Shown: positions 18,577 through 29,209, counted from the first letter of the stretch. The stretch: 64,000 nucleotides of DNA from Candidatus Borreliella tachyglossi (GCF_003076595.1 NZ_CP025785.1:252454-316453), one strand, 5' to 3'. The notes: a model not told the origin generated them from the letters alone. Program-made: numbers and translations.

Positions 18577-19263
18577 ATGCAGTTTAATAAAATCAATGCC
18601 ATCATAACAAATTTGTATCACAAAAAGAATTATTACTTATTAAACTTATTCCATTCAAAAGGAATTACTAATACAATAGTCTACAGCTCTACTATAAAAA
18701 AATTTAAATCAAACATTAATAACTTAGTAAAGGCCAATTTTGAAATAGTAAAAGAAAATAATTTATGCAAAATATTAGAAGTCAATGACGAAGAATTTAT
18801 TCTTAAAGATTTAATATATGAAAAACTACTAATCATCAATCTTTGGGCAAAGCTCATTAATTTAAGCTTTGATGATGGGGAATGTTTTCAGCTATTTACA
18901 GAAGCTACAGAGAGCCTCAACACTTCAAGCTTAAAAGAAGCAAACTTAATTGACTTGCAATATAAAATAAGATTTCTCATAATAAAGGGATTCCTCTACT
19001 TATCAAAGTCATGTTTTAAATGTAGTAATCAAATAGAAAATAATTATTATTATGATATTCACATGAATGGTTTTAATTGTATAAATTGTACTAACAATAA
19101 AAATCACTATATCAACACGGGAAGTTTTAAATATTTAGAATTTACAACTCAAAAGGGCATATGCTCAACTCTAAATGTAAATTTAAATAGCAAATCAAAA
19201 GCACTTATTGAATTTATGTTAAAAAATAAGATAAATACAGAATTTGAAAAAATATTACTCTAA
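18577..19263 (+). CDS. RecO-like DNA repair protein (tentative)
   Basis: A 228-residue basic protein. The N-terminal 80 residues look like the RecO OB-fold: NAIITNLYHKKNYYLLNLF followed by HSKGIT parallels the family pattern AIVLxxxxYxExDxxxxxFTxxxG. A helical middle follows. Residues about 147-171 hold a four-cysteine cluster, CFKC, then FNCINC after 20 residues, in the place of the RecO zinc site. RecO loads RecA onto SSB-coated single-stranded DNA together with RecR. The gene lies 22 bases before recJ, another RecF-pathway member. No SD precedes the ATG, which overlaps a TATAAT. RecF-pathway genes are usually reported missing in Borrelia, so the assignment needs a profile search. Confidence 0.5.
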   Translation: MQFNKINAIITNLYHKKNYYLLNLFHSKGITNTIVYSSTIKKFKSNINNLVKANFEIVKENNLCKILEVNDEEFILKDLIYEKLLIINLWAKLINLSFDDGECFQLFTEATESLNTSSLKEANLIDLQYKIRFLIIKGFLYLSKSCFKCSNQIENNYYYDIHMNGFNCINCTNNKNHYINTGSFKYLEFTTQKGICSTLNVNLNSKSKALIEFMLKNKINTEFEKILL

Positions 19264-19285
19264 ATAAATCACACTGGAACAAGAA

Positions 19286-21400
19286 ATGAAAATTTGGAAA
19301 AAAAAAGAACTTGATATAAAAAAAGAAGACATAATTAATATTGCAAAGAAATATAATATTAGCCTTCTTGAATCAACATTACTACTGAGACGAGACATTA
19401 AAGAAGAAGACTTTCTATTCTTTATTGAAAGTAGTGTAAATTTAATGCACAATCCATTCTTATTAAAGAACATAGACAGATTCATCTACAGAATCAATGA
19501 AGCTATTGAAGAGAATGAAAATGTATTAATATTTGGCGACAAAGACGCTGACGGAATCACTGCTACAATCATAATGTATGAAACCCTTAAAGATTTTGGA
19601 ATTAATGTAACCTATAAGATACCCTCTAATGGAGAATTTTATGGCATTACAAAAGAGTTAATTGACAAAGCATTTGAAGATAAAATATCAGTAATAATTA
19701 CTGTTGATTGTGGAATTTCTAATATTGAAGAAGCAAATTATGCAAGATCAAAAAACATAGAAGTAATCATTACAGATCACCATCTGCCAAACAAAGAACT
19801 TGACACAGAAAATATCATTATCAACCCCCATTTAAAAAATGATCTCTCTCCTTTCAAAGAAATAGCTGGATGCTATGTTAGCTTCAAAGCATGCCTTGCA
19901 CTATACCTATCCACTACTAACCTTTATAACAAACAAATTGTGTTTTTGTTCTTAGAAAAAATAAGTAATAACATAATCCTTAATGCAATAGAAATAAACA
20001 ATTATATTCTTAAAAAACATCTCATGCTAGAGAGTAATAAGGATTTACAAATCAATATCAATAAGTTAGAAGAATTTTCAGCCAGTAAATACATCGTTGT
20101 TTTTAATAAAGATGAACAAAATCAGCTTCTCAATGAATTCTTTAATCAATCAATAGATATTGAAACAATTGACATTAGCGAAGATTTTGTAAAAAAATAT
20201 CCAAAATTTGCTAGAAAAACACTAAAAGAACTCATGCAAATTACCAAGTATTTTAAATATAAAGAAACTGACATCAAAGAAAAACTGTATTATGTATTCT
20301 ATAATATTATATTTGAAGCAAATAAAGATTTATTAAAAAAATGTCTAAAAAGACTTAAATTTGTTGCAATAGGAACCATTTCTGATAATATGCCCATTAT
20401 TAATGAAAATCGCATAGTTGTAAAAGAAGGGCTTAAAGAAATTGCACTAAGAGAAAGATTCGCCATTAATTACCTATTAAAAGATGCTAACATATTAACA
20501 AAGCCAATAATAAGTTCAACAGATATTGCTTTCAAGATTGCTCCAATATTAAATTCAACAGGAAGGCTTGAGAAAGCAGACATTACAATTAACTTTCTAT
20601 TAACCGAAGATATAGGTAGCCTAGAAAATAAGTTTAAAGAAATTAAAAACATAAATATTTTAAGGAAACGCAAAGAAGATGTATCTTGGAACACACATAA
20701 CGAGAATACCATTTTCAAAAATGATAAATTCATAGTATGTTACGACAAAGATACTCCAAAAGGTATTAGTTCTCGAATGGCAACAAGACTCTCTTCTTAT
20801 TATCAGAAAGTTGCTGTTTTCTTAACAAAACAAGGAAATATAATTAAAGGTTCAATAAGATCAAACGATAAGGTAAACTCAAAAGAGTTAATCTCAATGA
20901 TACCAAGTTATTTAATCATAAATTCTGGAGGACACAAAGCTGCCGCTGGATTTACACTCTATGAGAACGTACTAAATGAATTTATTAAAGAACTTGAGCA
21001 GGTTCTTGAAAAAGTAGAATACAGTGATTTGTCTGAGGCATCAATACTCATTGATGCTATTATACCTAAAGACTTTGAGAAGACAGAACTTTTAAAAATA
21101 ATAGACTTGTTTGAACCCTACGGGCATGGATTTAGAGAATTTGTCCTAACAATGGAAGATGTGTACATTCAAGATCTCAGAACAATTGATAAAAATGGAG
21201 CTTCAAAACATATAAGTATGAAAATTAAAAGTAATACGGATTATTACAGAGCTATTTACTTTAACGGAACTCAAAATATTCAAGAACTAGGCATTAAAGA
21301 TGGCTACAACATAGACATAATATTCACAATTGGGGAAGACTTTTATAATCAAAACGATAAAATTTTAAAGATTATAGATATTAAAAAGAGAGCAAACTAA
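19286..21400 (+). CDS. recJ: Single-stranded-DNA-specific exonuclease RecJ
   Basis: A 704-residue DHH-family 5'-3' exonuclease acting on single-stranded DNA in recombination and repair. Metal-binding motifs are intact in the first 170 residues: FGDKDADGITATIIMYE, ITVDCGISN and ITDHHLPN (the DHH). The DHHA1 part carries NSGGHKAAAGFTL. At 704 residues it is longer than the typical 560-580; the extra length is an insertion between about residues 200 and 360 with no motif I recognise. It starts at ATG 19286, 22 bases after the RecO-like gene, and its TAA overlaps the next ATG by one base. Order matches BB0254. Confidence 0.92.
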   Translation: MKIWKKKELDIKKEDIINIAKKYNISLLESTLLLRRDIKEEDFLFFIESSVNLMHNPFLLKNIDRFIYRINEAIEENENVLIFGDKDADGITATIIMYETLKDFGINVTYKIPSNGEFYGITKELIDKAFEDKISVIITVDCGISNIEEANYARSKNIEVIITDHHLPNKELDTENIIINPHLKNDLSPFKEIAGCYVSFKACLALYLSTTNLYNKQIVFLFLEKISNNIILNAIEINNYILKKHLMLESNKDLQININKLEEFSASKYIVVFNKDEQNQLLNEFFNQSIDIETIDISEDFVKKYPKFARKTLKELMQITKYFKYKETDIKEKLYYVFYNIIFEANKDLLKKCLKRLKFVAIGTISDNMPIINENRIVVKEGLKEIALRERFAINYLLKDANILTKPIISSTDIAFKIAPILNSTGRLEKADITINFLLTEDIGSLENKFKEIKNINILRKRKEDVSWNTHNENTIFKNDKFIVCYDKDTPKGISSRMATRLSSYYQKVAVFLTKQGNIIKGSIRSNDKVNSKELISMIPSYLIINSGGHKAAAGFTLYENVLNEFIKELEQVLEKVEYSDLSEASILIDAIIPKDFEKTELLKIIDLFEPYGHGFREFVLTMEDVYIQDLRTIDKNGASKHISMKIKSNTDYYRAIYFNGTQNIQELGIKDGYNIDIIFTIGEDFYNQNDKILKIIDIKKRAN

Positions 21401-22344
21401 TGCTTAATATCAATATGAAAACCTTCCTCCTTATAAGCATATTAGGATTATCAAATATAAATTTAATAACTGCTGAGGTCGCGAAAGTTAGTTATAAAAA
21501 AGAAGCTTTTCAGGGAGACAGTATCTACTTTGCAAGCAACAAAAATTTCAAAAAACTATCCCTTTTAAGCACAACCAAAAACCCTATCTTAAGTTCTTCC
21601 CCTTTTCAATTTAAAGTAGGAAATAAAACATACTATATAGCCCTAATAGGAATTACACCAATGATCAGAGAAGGCAAAAGAGAAATTGAAATAGAATTTG
21701 AAAACACAAAATACATTAAAGAAATAGAGATAAAAAAATTTGAATTTAGAAAAACAACTATCAAACTAGATAAAAAAAAAGCTACTCTTGTGACGCGTCA
21801 AAAGTCAATTAGAGCAAAAGAACAAGCTCTCATATTGTGGAATATAATTGGAAACGTAGGAGACATAACAATATATCACTATGATACATTAGTTCATCCA
21901 ATAAAAGATCAATATAGAATAACCAGTCCTTATGGTGACCAAAGAATTTATATGCAAGGCAATAAAAAAATATCAAACTACCAAATACATAATGGCAAAG
22001 ACTACGCTCCTCTTAAAAAAGAAAAAACACCTATTTTCGCAGCTGGTCGAGGGAAAATAGTATTTGCACGAGATAGAGACATAACTGGAAAAACTGTAAT
22101 CATTCAACATTTACCGGGAGTATTTACAATTTATTTACATCTCTCAAAATTTGGAGTTAAAGAGAACAAAATAGTCAATACAGGTGAATATATTGGTCAT
22201 GTTGGGAACACAGGACTCTCAACAGGTCCCCATTTACACTTTGAAGTTAGGATTAATGGTGTTGCGTTAAACCCAGATTTTTTCTTAGAGCAAATGCTTA
22301 TTGACAAAAATAAAATAATCAATAATATTAAAAGAATAGAGTAA
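21400..22344 (+). CDS. M23 family peptidase, secreted
   Basis: A 314-residue protein with an N-terminal signal peptide (hydrophobic to about residue 25, ending near ITAEV), a beta-rich middle domain and a C-terminal M23 domain. Zinc-site motifs IHNGKDYAP and TGPHLHFEVR are intact, so it is probably an active peptidoglycan endopeptidase in the periplasm. The ATG overlaps the recJ stop (TAATG). A second ATG 15 bases downstream could also serve as start. Lodged between recJ and rpsU, it is functionally unrelated to its neighbours. Order matches BB0255. Confidence 0.85.
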   Translation: MLNINMKTFLLISILGLSNINLITAEVAKVSYKKEAFQGDSIYFASNKNFKKLSLLSTTKNPILSSSPFQFKVGNKTYYIALIGITPMIREGKREIEIEFENTKYIKEIEIKKFEFRKTTIKLDKKKATLVTRQKSIRAKEQALILWNIIGNVGDITIYHYDTLVHPIKDQYRITSPYGDQRIYMQGNKKISNYQIHNGKDYAPLKKEKTPIFAAGRGKIVFARDRDITGKTVIIQHLPGVFTIYLHLSKFGVKENKIVNTGEYIGHVGNTGLSTGPHLHFEVRINGVALNPDFFLEQMLIDKNKIINNIKRIE

Positions 22345-22359
22345 AAAGGGGGTGATTTT

Positions 22360-22569
22360 TTGGCAACTGTCAATGTGGACAAAAATGAGGGTCTGGAAAA
22401 AGCATTGAAACGCTTTAAAAGAATGATAGAAAAAGAAGCAATCATTCGAGAATGGAAAAGAAGAGAATATTATGAGAAACCGTCCACCATTCGAGTAAAG
22501 AAAGAAAAAGCGTTTAGAAGAAAACAAGCGAAAAAAGTAAGAAAATTAAAACAAAAAATCGGAAGATAA
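22360..22569 (+). CDS. rpsU: Ribosomal protein S21
   Basis: A 69-residue, very basic protein of the 30S subunit that helps initiation near the anti-SD helix. The sequence [20 protein letters not shown] and the lysine/arginine-rich tail ([15 protein letters not shown]) are typical of S21. It starts at TTG 22360, with an unusually strong SD (AAAGGGGGTGA) 6 bases upstream. It is the last gene of the recO-like/recJ/M23 run and is followed at once by a strong inverted repeat. Confidence 0.97.
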   Translation: MATVNVDKNEGLEKALKRFKRMIEKEAIIREWKRREYYEKPSTIRVKKEKAFRRKQAKKVRKLKQKIGR

Positions 22570-22570
22570 T

Positions 22571-22605
22571 TAATAAGGGATATTCATATGGAATATCCCT
22601 TATTA
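22571..22605. terminator. Bidirectional terminator between rpsU and ftsK
   Basis: A perfect 15-bp inverted repeat (22571-22585 with 22591-22605) and a 5-base loop ATATG. It begins one base after the rpsU stop and ends three bases before the ftsK stop, filling the convergent gap. No long T-tract follows on either strand, although the stem ends are AT-rich. Confidence 0.75.
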
Positions 22606-22608
22606 AAT

Positions 22609-24945
22609 TCAAATAAAGACATCCCGTGGTTTTGAGCCATTTATAGCACCTACATATCCAAGTTCTTCCATAAGCTCGATAATCCTTGCAGCTCTATTAT
22701 ATCCTATCTTGAGGCGTCTTTGCAAATAAGATGCAGAAGCTTTTTTAGTAGAACGAACAATTTCAAGAGCCTCCTCAAACATGGGCTCATCTGAGGGATC
22801 TAAAACTACAATCTCTGACTCTCTAACATTATCAATAAATATTTCATCATCGATATAATTTGGAGCACCAAATTTCTTAACCTCCTCAACTAACCTGTAA
22901 ACTTCCTTCTCATTCAAAAATCCACCTTGAATCCTTTGAGGAAATGGTGTAGTAGGACTTACATAAAGCATATCTCCTTTTCCTAAAAGTTTCTCAGCAC
23001 CAGAAACCCCAAGAATTATCCTTGAATCCATAGCACTAGCAACCATAAAAGAAATTCTTGACGGAAAGTTAGCCTTTATTACTCCCGTAATAACATCAAC
23101 AGACGGCCTTTGAGTAGCCAAAGCCAAGTGTATCCCAACGGCTCTAGCCATAGCTGCAAGTCTAGAAATCAAATTTTCTAAATCTTTTCTCGCAGAAAGT
23201 ATAAGATCCGCAAATTCATCAATAATGATTACAAGATAAGGTAACGCTACTTCACTTAATCTATCTTCCAATATTTTCCTATTATAAGCATTAATATCTC
23301 TAACAAGAAAATTATCAAGAAGAACATATCTTCTCTCCATTTCATCCAAACACCAACGTAAAGCTTCCAAAGCTCTACTGACATCAGTAATAACCGGTGT
23401 TAATAAATGTGGGATATCATTAAAAAGCTTAAGCTCAACTATTTTAGGATCTATCATTATAAGTTTAACTTCATCTGGTGATTTTGAAAAAATAATTGAT
23501 GTAATTAATGAATTAACACAAACCGACTTACCAGCTCCAGTGGCACCTGCTATTAAAAGATGAGGAGCAGTTACAAGATCAAAAACAATATTCCCTCCAC
23601 TGATCTCTTTACCAAGCGCAAAAGGTACCGTAAAATTACCCTGAAATTCCTTACTATCTATTATCTCTGAAATTAAAATAAATTCTCGTCTTCTATTAGG
23701 AATCTCAATTCCTACAGCTTCTTTCCCAGGTATTGGTGCAATAATTCTAACCCTAACTGCTGCAAGCCTTAGCGCAATATTATCAGATATAGAAGTTATT
23801 CTTGAAAGCTTAATGCCCTTATCAGGACGAACAGCATACATTGTAACAACAGGACCTTTGATAACATCAATAAGCTTAGCATTAATATTAAACTCTCGAA
23901 AAGTTTCCTGCAAAATCATTGATTGTTTCTGAATCTCTTTTTCATACTCAATGTCTTCAATCTCACTTTTGGGTTTTCGTTGATCAAAAACAGAAATATC
24001 TATATAATATCCGCTACTAACTTTATCTACTAATATATCCTCATCCACAATCTTGGACATACTATCTATTATTCCTTTATGCCTTATGTCACTAGCCTTA
24101 ATTTTACCGCTAGCTACCAATCTATTACTCTCAAATCCCACTGGTTTATACTTCAAATCGAACTGAGGATCTTGCAAAGATTGATTTTCCAATAACTGTT
24201 CTCTTATCAATATCTCATCTGATTTCTTTGACTGACTAAAAACAGTTTTATCTAAATCAATATTAGAAGGTTTATTAGAATTTCTTAAAAACGTGTTAAA
24301 AGACCATAAAGCCTGATACTCTTCACCATTAATAATATTCTCTCTTTTATCAGATAGCTTGTTAGCATCCATATCACTATCAAAGTCTTTATAAACCTTA
24401 ATGTTTTTTTTAATCTTTAAAGGACTTAAAAATGGAAAATAGGCAAACATACTTTCAAATAAGGTTTTAAACTTAAATCTTAAAAACTGTAAAGTATCTA
24501 GGATAAAGCCAGTATTCTTAAAAAAGACATAATTTAAGTAAATCCAAATAATAAATTCCAAAATCAAAATAAGAAAAATAAAAAAATTGCCAAGTAATAT
24601 TCCAAAATTACTCAAAAACCAATTAATAAAATTAGAACCTTCTAGCCTAGAATTGATTTTTAACCAAAACGTTAGAGTAAAAAACAAAATAACCGTATAA
24701 TTCCAATTAAATATAAACCGTCTACTTAGCATATTGTTGCGATAAACATACCAATTTACAAGAGGATAAAGTATTAAATAAAATGATAAAAATGAAAAAG
24801 TATTTAGCAACATTTGACCTATTACATTAAAAATAAAAAATATAAATATATTTCCTATAGAAGTCAACGCTACAAAAATCGAAAATGATATAATAGCTAA
24901 CATAAAAAAAAACAGAAATTGAAAATACTGATAAAAATTCTTCAT
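22609..24945 (-). CDS. ftsK: DNA translocase FtsK/SpoIIIE
   Basis: A 778-residue septal DNA pump that clears chromosome termini during division. About four N-terminal membrane helices (to residue ~165) are followed by a low-complexity linker, then the motor from about residue 300: Walker [10 protein letters not shown] near residue 467 and Walker [12 protein letters not shown]. The C-terminal winged-helix gamma domain ([20 protein letters not shown]) is present. Length resembles SpoIIIE rather than E. coli FtsK. The ATG overlaps the uppP stop (ATGA), so it is the last gene of the slt-uppP-ftsK unit. In Borrelia it must act on a linear chromosome. Order matches BB0257. Confidence 0.95.
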   Translation of the reverse strand: MKNFYQYFQFLFFFMLAIISFSIFVALTSIGNIFIFFIFNVIGQMLLNTFSFLSFYLILYPLVNWYVYRNNMLSRRFIFNWNYTVILFFTLTFWLKINSRLEGSNFINWFLSNFGILLGNFFIFLILILEFIIWIYLNYVFFKNTGFILDTLQFLRFKFKTLFESMFAYFPFLSPLKIKKNIKVYKDFDSDMDANKLSDKRENIINGEEYQALWSFNTFLRNSNKPSNIDLDKTVFSQSKKSDEILIREQLLENQSLQDPQFDLKYKPVGFESNRLVASGKIKASDIRHKGIIDSMSKIVDEDILVDKVSSGYYIDISVFDQRKPKSEIEDIEYEKEIQKQSMILQETFREFNINAKLIDVIKGPVVTMYAVRPDKGIKLSRITSISDNIALRLAAVRVRIIAPIPGKEAVGIEIPNRRREFILISEIIDSKEFQGNFTVPFALGKEISGGNIVFDLVTAPHLLIAGATGAGKSVCVNSLITSIIFSKSPDEVKLIMIDPKIVELKLFNDIPHLLTPVITDVSRALEALRWCLDEMERRYVLLDNFLVRDINAYNRKILEDRLSEVALPYLVIIIDEFADLILSARKDLENLISRLAAMARAVGIHLALATQRPSVDVITGVIKANFPSRISFMVASAMDSRIILGVSGAEKLLGKGDMLYVSPTTPFPQRIQGGFLNEKEVYRLVEEVKKFGAPNYIDDEIFIDNVRESEIVVLDPSDEPMFEEALEIVRSTKKASASYLQRRLKIGYNRAARIIELMEELGYVGAINGSKPRDVFI

Positions 24946-25751
24946 ACTCTACTAAAATAAAAAAAGAAACACATTATACTTGAAAGTATAAATAAATAAG
25001 CTGCAAAATAATAAAGCCTAGCTTGTTTAAGCATTCTGACAAGCAAATTTATTGAAAATAATCCCACAATAAAAGCAATAACTATTCCCAGAATTATTTC
25101 AAAAACATTAAAAAGCATATCTGAGGCAAATAATCCCTTATATTTTAACAAGAAACTTCCAAAAACAATAGGAATCAAAGCTAAGAACGAAATCTCTAAT
25201 GATTCGTATCTGCTAAACCCAAGCAAAACTGAGGCAAAAATTGTAATCCCTGAACGAGAAATGCCAGGCATTGCACCAATTCCCTGCATAATTCCAATAA
25301 AAACTCCTGAAAATAAGATATTCGTTCTAAAATTAAGAATCAAAAGTCTAGATTCAAGCAGCAATAATAAAATACCTGTTGCAAAAAAATTAATTAAAGC
25401 AAACTCAAGAGTAAACATTCCCTCAAAGCTTCCTATAAAAATTCCAATAACAGCTGTGATAACGGTAATTATTAGTATAAGAAATATTAATTTTAGATTT
25501 CTTAAATCCATCTCCGTAGTTTTTCTTAAAAAAAATTTCACTAAAACTAGAAAAAGCTCTGATATTCGCTCTCTATAATAAATTATTACAACTAAAACAG
25601 TGGCTAAATGCAAGCAAATATCAAATACCATTGGAACTTCAAGATTCATAACTTTTTTTAAAAGCAATAAATGTCCCGAACTAGATACAGGCAAAAACTC
25701 AGAAATTCCTTGAACAAATCCTAAAATCACAATCTTTAAAATATTTTCCAT
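24942..25751 (-). CDS. uppP: Undecaprenyl-diphosphate phosphatase UppP (BacA)
   Basis: A 269-residue membrane protein with about 8 hydrophobic segments that recycles the lipid carrier for peptidoglycan by dephosphorylating undecaprenyl pyrophosphate. Both family motifs are present: [17 protein letters not shown] at residues 15-31 and [21 protein letters not shown] near residue 165. Its ATG directly follows the TAA of the lytic transglycosylase gene and its stop overlaps ftsK. The pairing of cell-wall recycling and division genes in one coupled unit is consistent. Order matches BB0258. Confidence 0.95.
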   Translation of the reverse strand: MENILKIVILGFVQGISEFLPVSSSGHLLLLKKVMNLEVPMVFDICLHLATVLVVIIYYRERISELFLVLVKFFLRKTTEMDLRNLKLIFLILIITVITAVIGIFIGSFEGMFTLEFALINFFATGILLLLLESRLLILNFRTNILFSGVFIGIMQGIGAMPGISRSGITIFASVLLGFSRYESLEISFLALIPIVFGSFLLKYKGLFASDMLFNVFEIILGIVIAFIVGLFSINLLVRMLKQARLYYFAAYLFILSSIMCFFFYFSRV

Positions 25752-27923
25752 TTAATTCTCAAATCCCAAATTACCCTTAGGAAATATACCCATAATATAC
25801 TCTACTACAGAATCTATGCCCCTACCCTCATATAAAGCATCATAAAAAACAGAATAAACTAATATTTTTTTAACATAGTTCCTAGTTTGCCCAAAAGGAA
25901 TCGCTTCAATGAAAAGCTCCCTAGGCAAATGTCCATAAGCCTTCTCCCATTTGCGAACATTCCCAATGCCACCATTATAAGATGCAAGAGCCTTATATAC
26001 ATCCCCTGTTGTTCCTATCCTCTTCTTTAAATAGTAAGTTCCGATGATCACATTGTCTTTAGGTTTCCTCAAATCATAGCTATGATATTTAATCTCTTTA
26101 GAAATATCAACTGCTGTTAAAGGCATAACTTGCATAAGTCCAATGGCACCAGGCTTAGATACAGCATCTCTTTTAAAACTACTCTCGGCCTTTATTAAAG
26201 AAAATACAAGGCTAGGCTCAAGGTCTCTCCTTTTTGCCCAATACTTAACCAAAGAACTATATAAATAAGGATAAATACGCCTATAATCATCTCTATTTAA
26301 AGCTGATTTATCTTGCCTTACAAGGTAGTTAATAGCAAGTGTAGATTCATAGTAATATTCATGTTTTACAAGTTCATCATAAAGTTTACGGTAAAATTCG
26401 GGTGCAAACCTATAGCCGTTCTTAAAATCATCAGCAACAAACGCACTAGCATAAGAATGTAAATTAAATTTCAAAAATCCCTCTAAAAACTTCTCATAAT
26501 CAGACTTCTCATAATTAATATCTAAATCATTTTCAAAAACATCGTTTATGCTTTGATCCAAAAAATATTTGCTCATAAACGAAGAATAAGACGCCTTATT
26601 GTACTCAATAGCAGAACGCAAAAGTTCACCATACTCATCCCTTGACTTAGGGTTAATAAATTTATGAGATATAAGTCTTGAATTAATAAAGGCAAGTCTA
26701 GATAGAACGGTGTTATCAATAACACCGTTCCCATTACAATAAAGTTTGTATAAATTATCATAATCCCCAAGCTGCATAGCTTCTAAAATATATTTATCTA
26801 GCATCTTAATAAATGAAAGATTACCCCTATCCTTCTTAGTATAAAATCTAGCTATGCTTTGTGAAAAATAATTTCTTGCACTTTTAACAAATATCAAGTT
26901 ACTAAAAATTTCATTAAGCATTTCTAGTCTATAAGTCTCATTTTCAAGAGCAGTATTTGCCAAATACTTAGATATGATAGAAAGACCCACTTCTTTTTTT
27001 AATCTCAAGTTAATAATCCCTAAATAATACTCCTTATAAATGCTATTCAACTCACTAAAAAAAGATAACGCTTTACCAATCTGGCCTGAACTCAAAAAAG
27101 ACCTATAAACATCATTTAAAAATATAAAATTATTATAATATTCCTTAAAATCATCATCTAATATATTTATTGCACTCTTTAAATTCCCATTAGCCACTAA
27201 GACTTTAAACTTAACAAGATTTAAAAAGTTTGGATTTAAATAACTAATTCTATTCTCCAAGATAAAATAATCATGGGCTCTTATGTGCAGAGATCCTGCT
27301 GGCAAATCTTCAAATAGCTTTCTAAAATAAACCAAAGATTCATGAATATTAGACATATTAGAATAAAGAACTGCTTTAAATAACAAATTTTCATTCTCTT
27401 GATCTTCCAAGAAATTCAGTTTATCCAGTTTATTTAAGATCAAAAGTGCCTCATCACTCTTTTTTTGCCAATAAAGACTCTTAAAATACCCCAATACAAC
27501 AAACTTATTATTCTCATACTTTTTGTAAAGTTTCCGTCCAATAAGTTCAGATTCAAAATATTCTCTTCTTAAATTATAATATTCAAGAAGCTTAACACCG
27601 GCAAATTGAGATATAGTATCATTACTGCTCTCTATTGCTTTAAACATATATTCCCTAAATTTTTCTTCATGTCCTATTTTTTTAAAAAGATAGGCAATAT
27701 ACACATAAGAATTTGAATCTATCCCAAAGTATTCATCAAAATTTTGTCCCAAATAATCAAAATTCCATAACCAATTCAGGTGATTTAAATCAAAATCACC
27801 TGAATTTTTCCTAATTAAATTTCCATTTAAAGACTCTTCTTCTAAGGTACAAGATAATAAACTGAGTAAGCATAAAAATCCAGAGACAAATTTCCTAAAT
27901 AAAAAAGGAAGCTCCTTAAACAT
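25752..27923 (-). CDS. slt: Lytic transglycosylase (SLT family), lipoprotein
   Basis: A 723-residue protein with an N-terminal signal peptide ending in a lipobox (LLSLLSC), a long helical repeat region resembling the Slt70 superhelix, and a C-terminal SLT domain. The catalytic Glu lies in SLIKAESSFKRDAVS near residue 577, followed by GAIGLMQVMP and ALASYNGGIGNV. It cleaves glycan strands to 1,6-anhydro ends. The positional orthologue BB0259 is required for proper periplasmic flagella assembly, which fits the absence of a FlgJ-type hydrolase in this region. I start at ATG 27923, which overlaps the upstream stop by 8 bases; an ATG 45 bases further out has a longer overlap. Confidence 0.88.
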   Translation of the reverse strand: MFKELPFLFRKFVSGFLCLLSLLSCTLEEESLNGNLIRKNSGDFDLNHLNWLWNFDYLGQNFDEYFGIDSNSYVYIAYLFKKIGHEEKFREYMFKAIESSNDTISQFAGVKLLEYYNLRREYFESELIGRKLYKKYENNKFVVLGYFKSLYWQKKSDEALLILNKLDKLNFLEDQENENLLFKAVLYSNMSNIHESLVYFRKLFEDLPAGSLHIRAHDYFILENRISYLNPNFLNLVKFKVLVANGNLKSAINILDDDFKEYYNNFIFLNDVYRSFLSSGQIGKALSFFSELNSIYKEYYLGIINLRLKKEVGLSIISKYLANTALENETYRLEMLNEIFSNLIFVKSARNYFSQSIARFYTKKDRGNLSFIKMLDKYILEAMQLGDYDNLYKLYCNGNGVIDNTVLSRLAFINSRLISHKFINPKSRDEYGELLRSAIEYNKASYSSFMSKYFLDQSINDVFENDLDINYEKSDYEKFLEGFLKFNLHSYASAFVADDFKNGYRFAPEFYRKLYDELVKHEYYYESTLAINYLVRQDKSALNRDDYRRIYPYLYSSLVKYWAKRRDLEPSLVFSLIKAESSFKRDAVSKPGAIGLMQVMPLTAVDISKEIKYHSYDLRKPKDNVIIGTYYLKKRIGTTGDVYKALASYNGGIGNVRKWEKAYGHLPRELFIEAIPFGQTRNYVKKILVYSVFYDALYEGRGIDSVVEYIMGIFPKGNLGFEN

Positions 27924-29025
27924 AGCTACTATCTTCACAATTTTTAATTTTCTCTTCCTTGTAAACATAATAATAAGAAATCTTAAAATTTCGAGGGTTT
28001 AACACTTTAGAAAAAACCAAAAATAATGAAAAGAATATCAAAAGAAATAAGGAAACAAGACTTAAATAAAGCATAGGGGTTTGCACAAGACTCCCTCCAG
28101 AATTTGAATCCAATCGATTTTTGTCAACACCTCTCGTAAAGTCCTCACTAAAATCCAAAGTATCACTATCAAATGAGCTGTCTTTTAAACCTTTATCAAT
28201 ATCTGCAATAATATCTTCAACACTCAAATCATCAGAATCTTTCAAAATAGGTACATTAACACCACTAAAATTACTATCCTCATTCTCAATGAATCTCACA
28301 ACATTATTATCAGAATTAAAATTAGCATCCTTCCCATCAATTTGTTTACGCTCATTCACATTATTTTCAAAATAATCTCTCTTAAACTCAATATCCAAAT
28401 TAAGATTAGAGTCAAAATCCAGAGTATCATCAACTAATTCCTTATGATCTGAATCCCAAGAATCAAATGACATATCTTGATCATCCTTGTTAATGATGCT
28501 ATCTTCACTCACAGGATCTAATTCACTAGAATTAAGTAAATCATCGACATTATCTAAGCTAACATCCAGAGCATCTGCCTTATCTTGATTCAAAACACTG
28601 TCTAATTCCTTAACAGACACCTCTTCAAGATCCACATCACTAGTACCCAAAACAGGTTTGTCACTTAATTGCTCATTCTCTAAAGATTCACTAAATTCTC
28701 CCGAATCTACGCCAAAGTTAATCAAGCCTAAATCAAACTTAGCTTTATTCTCAATTCCATCACACTCACCATAAACATAAAGCATCATAGAATCTATTCT
28801 AAAATAAACATTCATACTAGAACTTTCTACCTTAAGATTATCTAAGAAAAAAGACCCAACAAAAAAAGGATACATAAAATCTTCATACTCACTAATATAA
28901 AGATCTAGTTTAACATTAGTTTCATCTAATTTACCTAATACCACCTTTTTTACAGAAATATCACCTAACTTTAAAAGTGGAAAATATTCATTACTAGAAA
29001 GTCTTATTGCTAAAAACCCTTTCAA
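27916..29025 (-). CDS. Acidic single-pass membrane protein of unknown function
   Basis: A 369-residue protein with no family I recognise. Residues 1-110 are beta-rich. Residues 110-310 are a low-complexity, Asp/Ser/Glu/Asn-rich and probably disordered stretch. One membrane helix follows near residue 330 (LYLSLVSLFLLIFFSLFLVF), with a short basic tail. No signal peptide is seen, so the acidic part is probably cytoplasmic. Two TTG codons compete for the start: the outer one abuts AGAGG, the inner one (29025) is 9 bases from it, and I prefer the inner. It is first in the slt-uppP-ftsK unit. Order matches BB0260. Confidence 0.65.
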   Translation of the reverse strand: MKGFLAIRLSSNEYFPLLKLGDISVKKVVLGKLDETNVKLDLYISEYEDFMYPFFVGSFFLDNLKVESSSMNVYFRIDSMMLYVYGECDGIENKAKFDLGLINFGVDSGEFSESLENEQLSDKPVLGTSDVDLEEVSVKELDSVLNQDKADALDVSLDNVDDLLNSSELDPVSEDSIINKDDQDMSFDSWDSDHKELVDDTLDFDSNLNLDIEFKRDYFENNVNERKQIDGKDANFNSDNNVVRFIENEDSNFSGVNVPILKDSDDLSVEDIIADIDKGLKDSSFDSDTLDFSEDFTRGVDKNRLDSNSGGSLVQTPMLYLSLVSLFLLIFFSLFLVFSKVLNPRNFKISYYYVYKEEKIKNCEDSSYV

Positions 29026-29085
29026 GAATTCCAACCTCTTTGTTTTCTTACAAGAAACAAATTCATGTATAATAATTATAACTAT

Positions 29086-29114
29086 AATATAATATAAGTA
29101 ATATTTATATTCAA
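29086..29114 (-). promoter_or_regulatory. Probable promoter for the BB0260-slt-uppP-ftsK unit
   Basis: On the - strand TTGAAT (29109-29114), a 17-base spacer and TATATT (29086-29091) give a good sigma70 match. The predicted start is near 29079, about 54 bases before the TTG start. The region is extremely AT-rich, so other -10 boxes overlap. Confidence 0.4.
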
Positions 29115-29209
29115 CTTATAAGTGATTTTTTATTAAAAACAATAATATGTTGATTATAACGTATCATTTTTAATGATGTTACTAAATATGTTTTTTAGGG
29201 GGATTTTAG

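Noticed and set aside
19880..20370. Possible fusion or foreign insert in recJ
   Set aside because: The extra length lies between conserved RecJ blocks in one open frame, with composition like the rest; a lineage-specific insertion is simpler.
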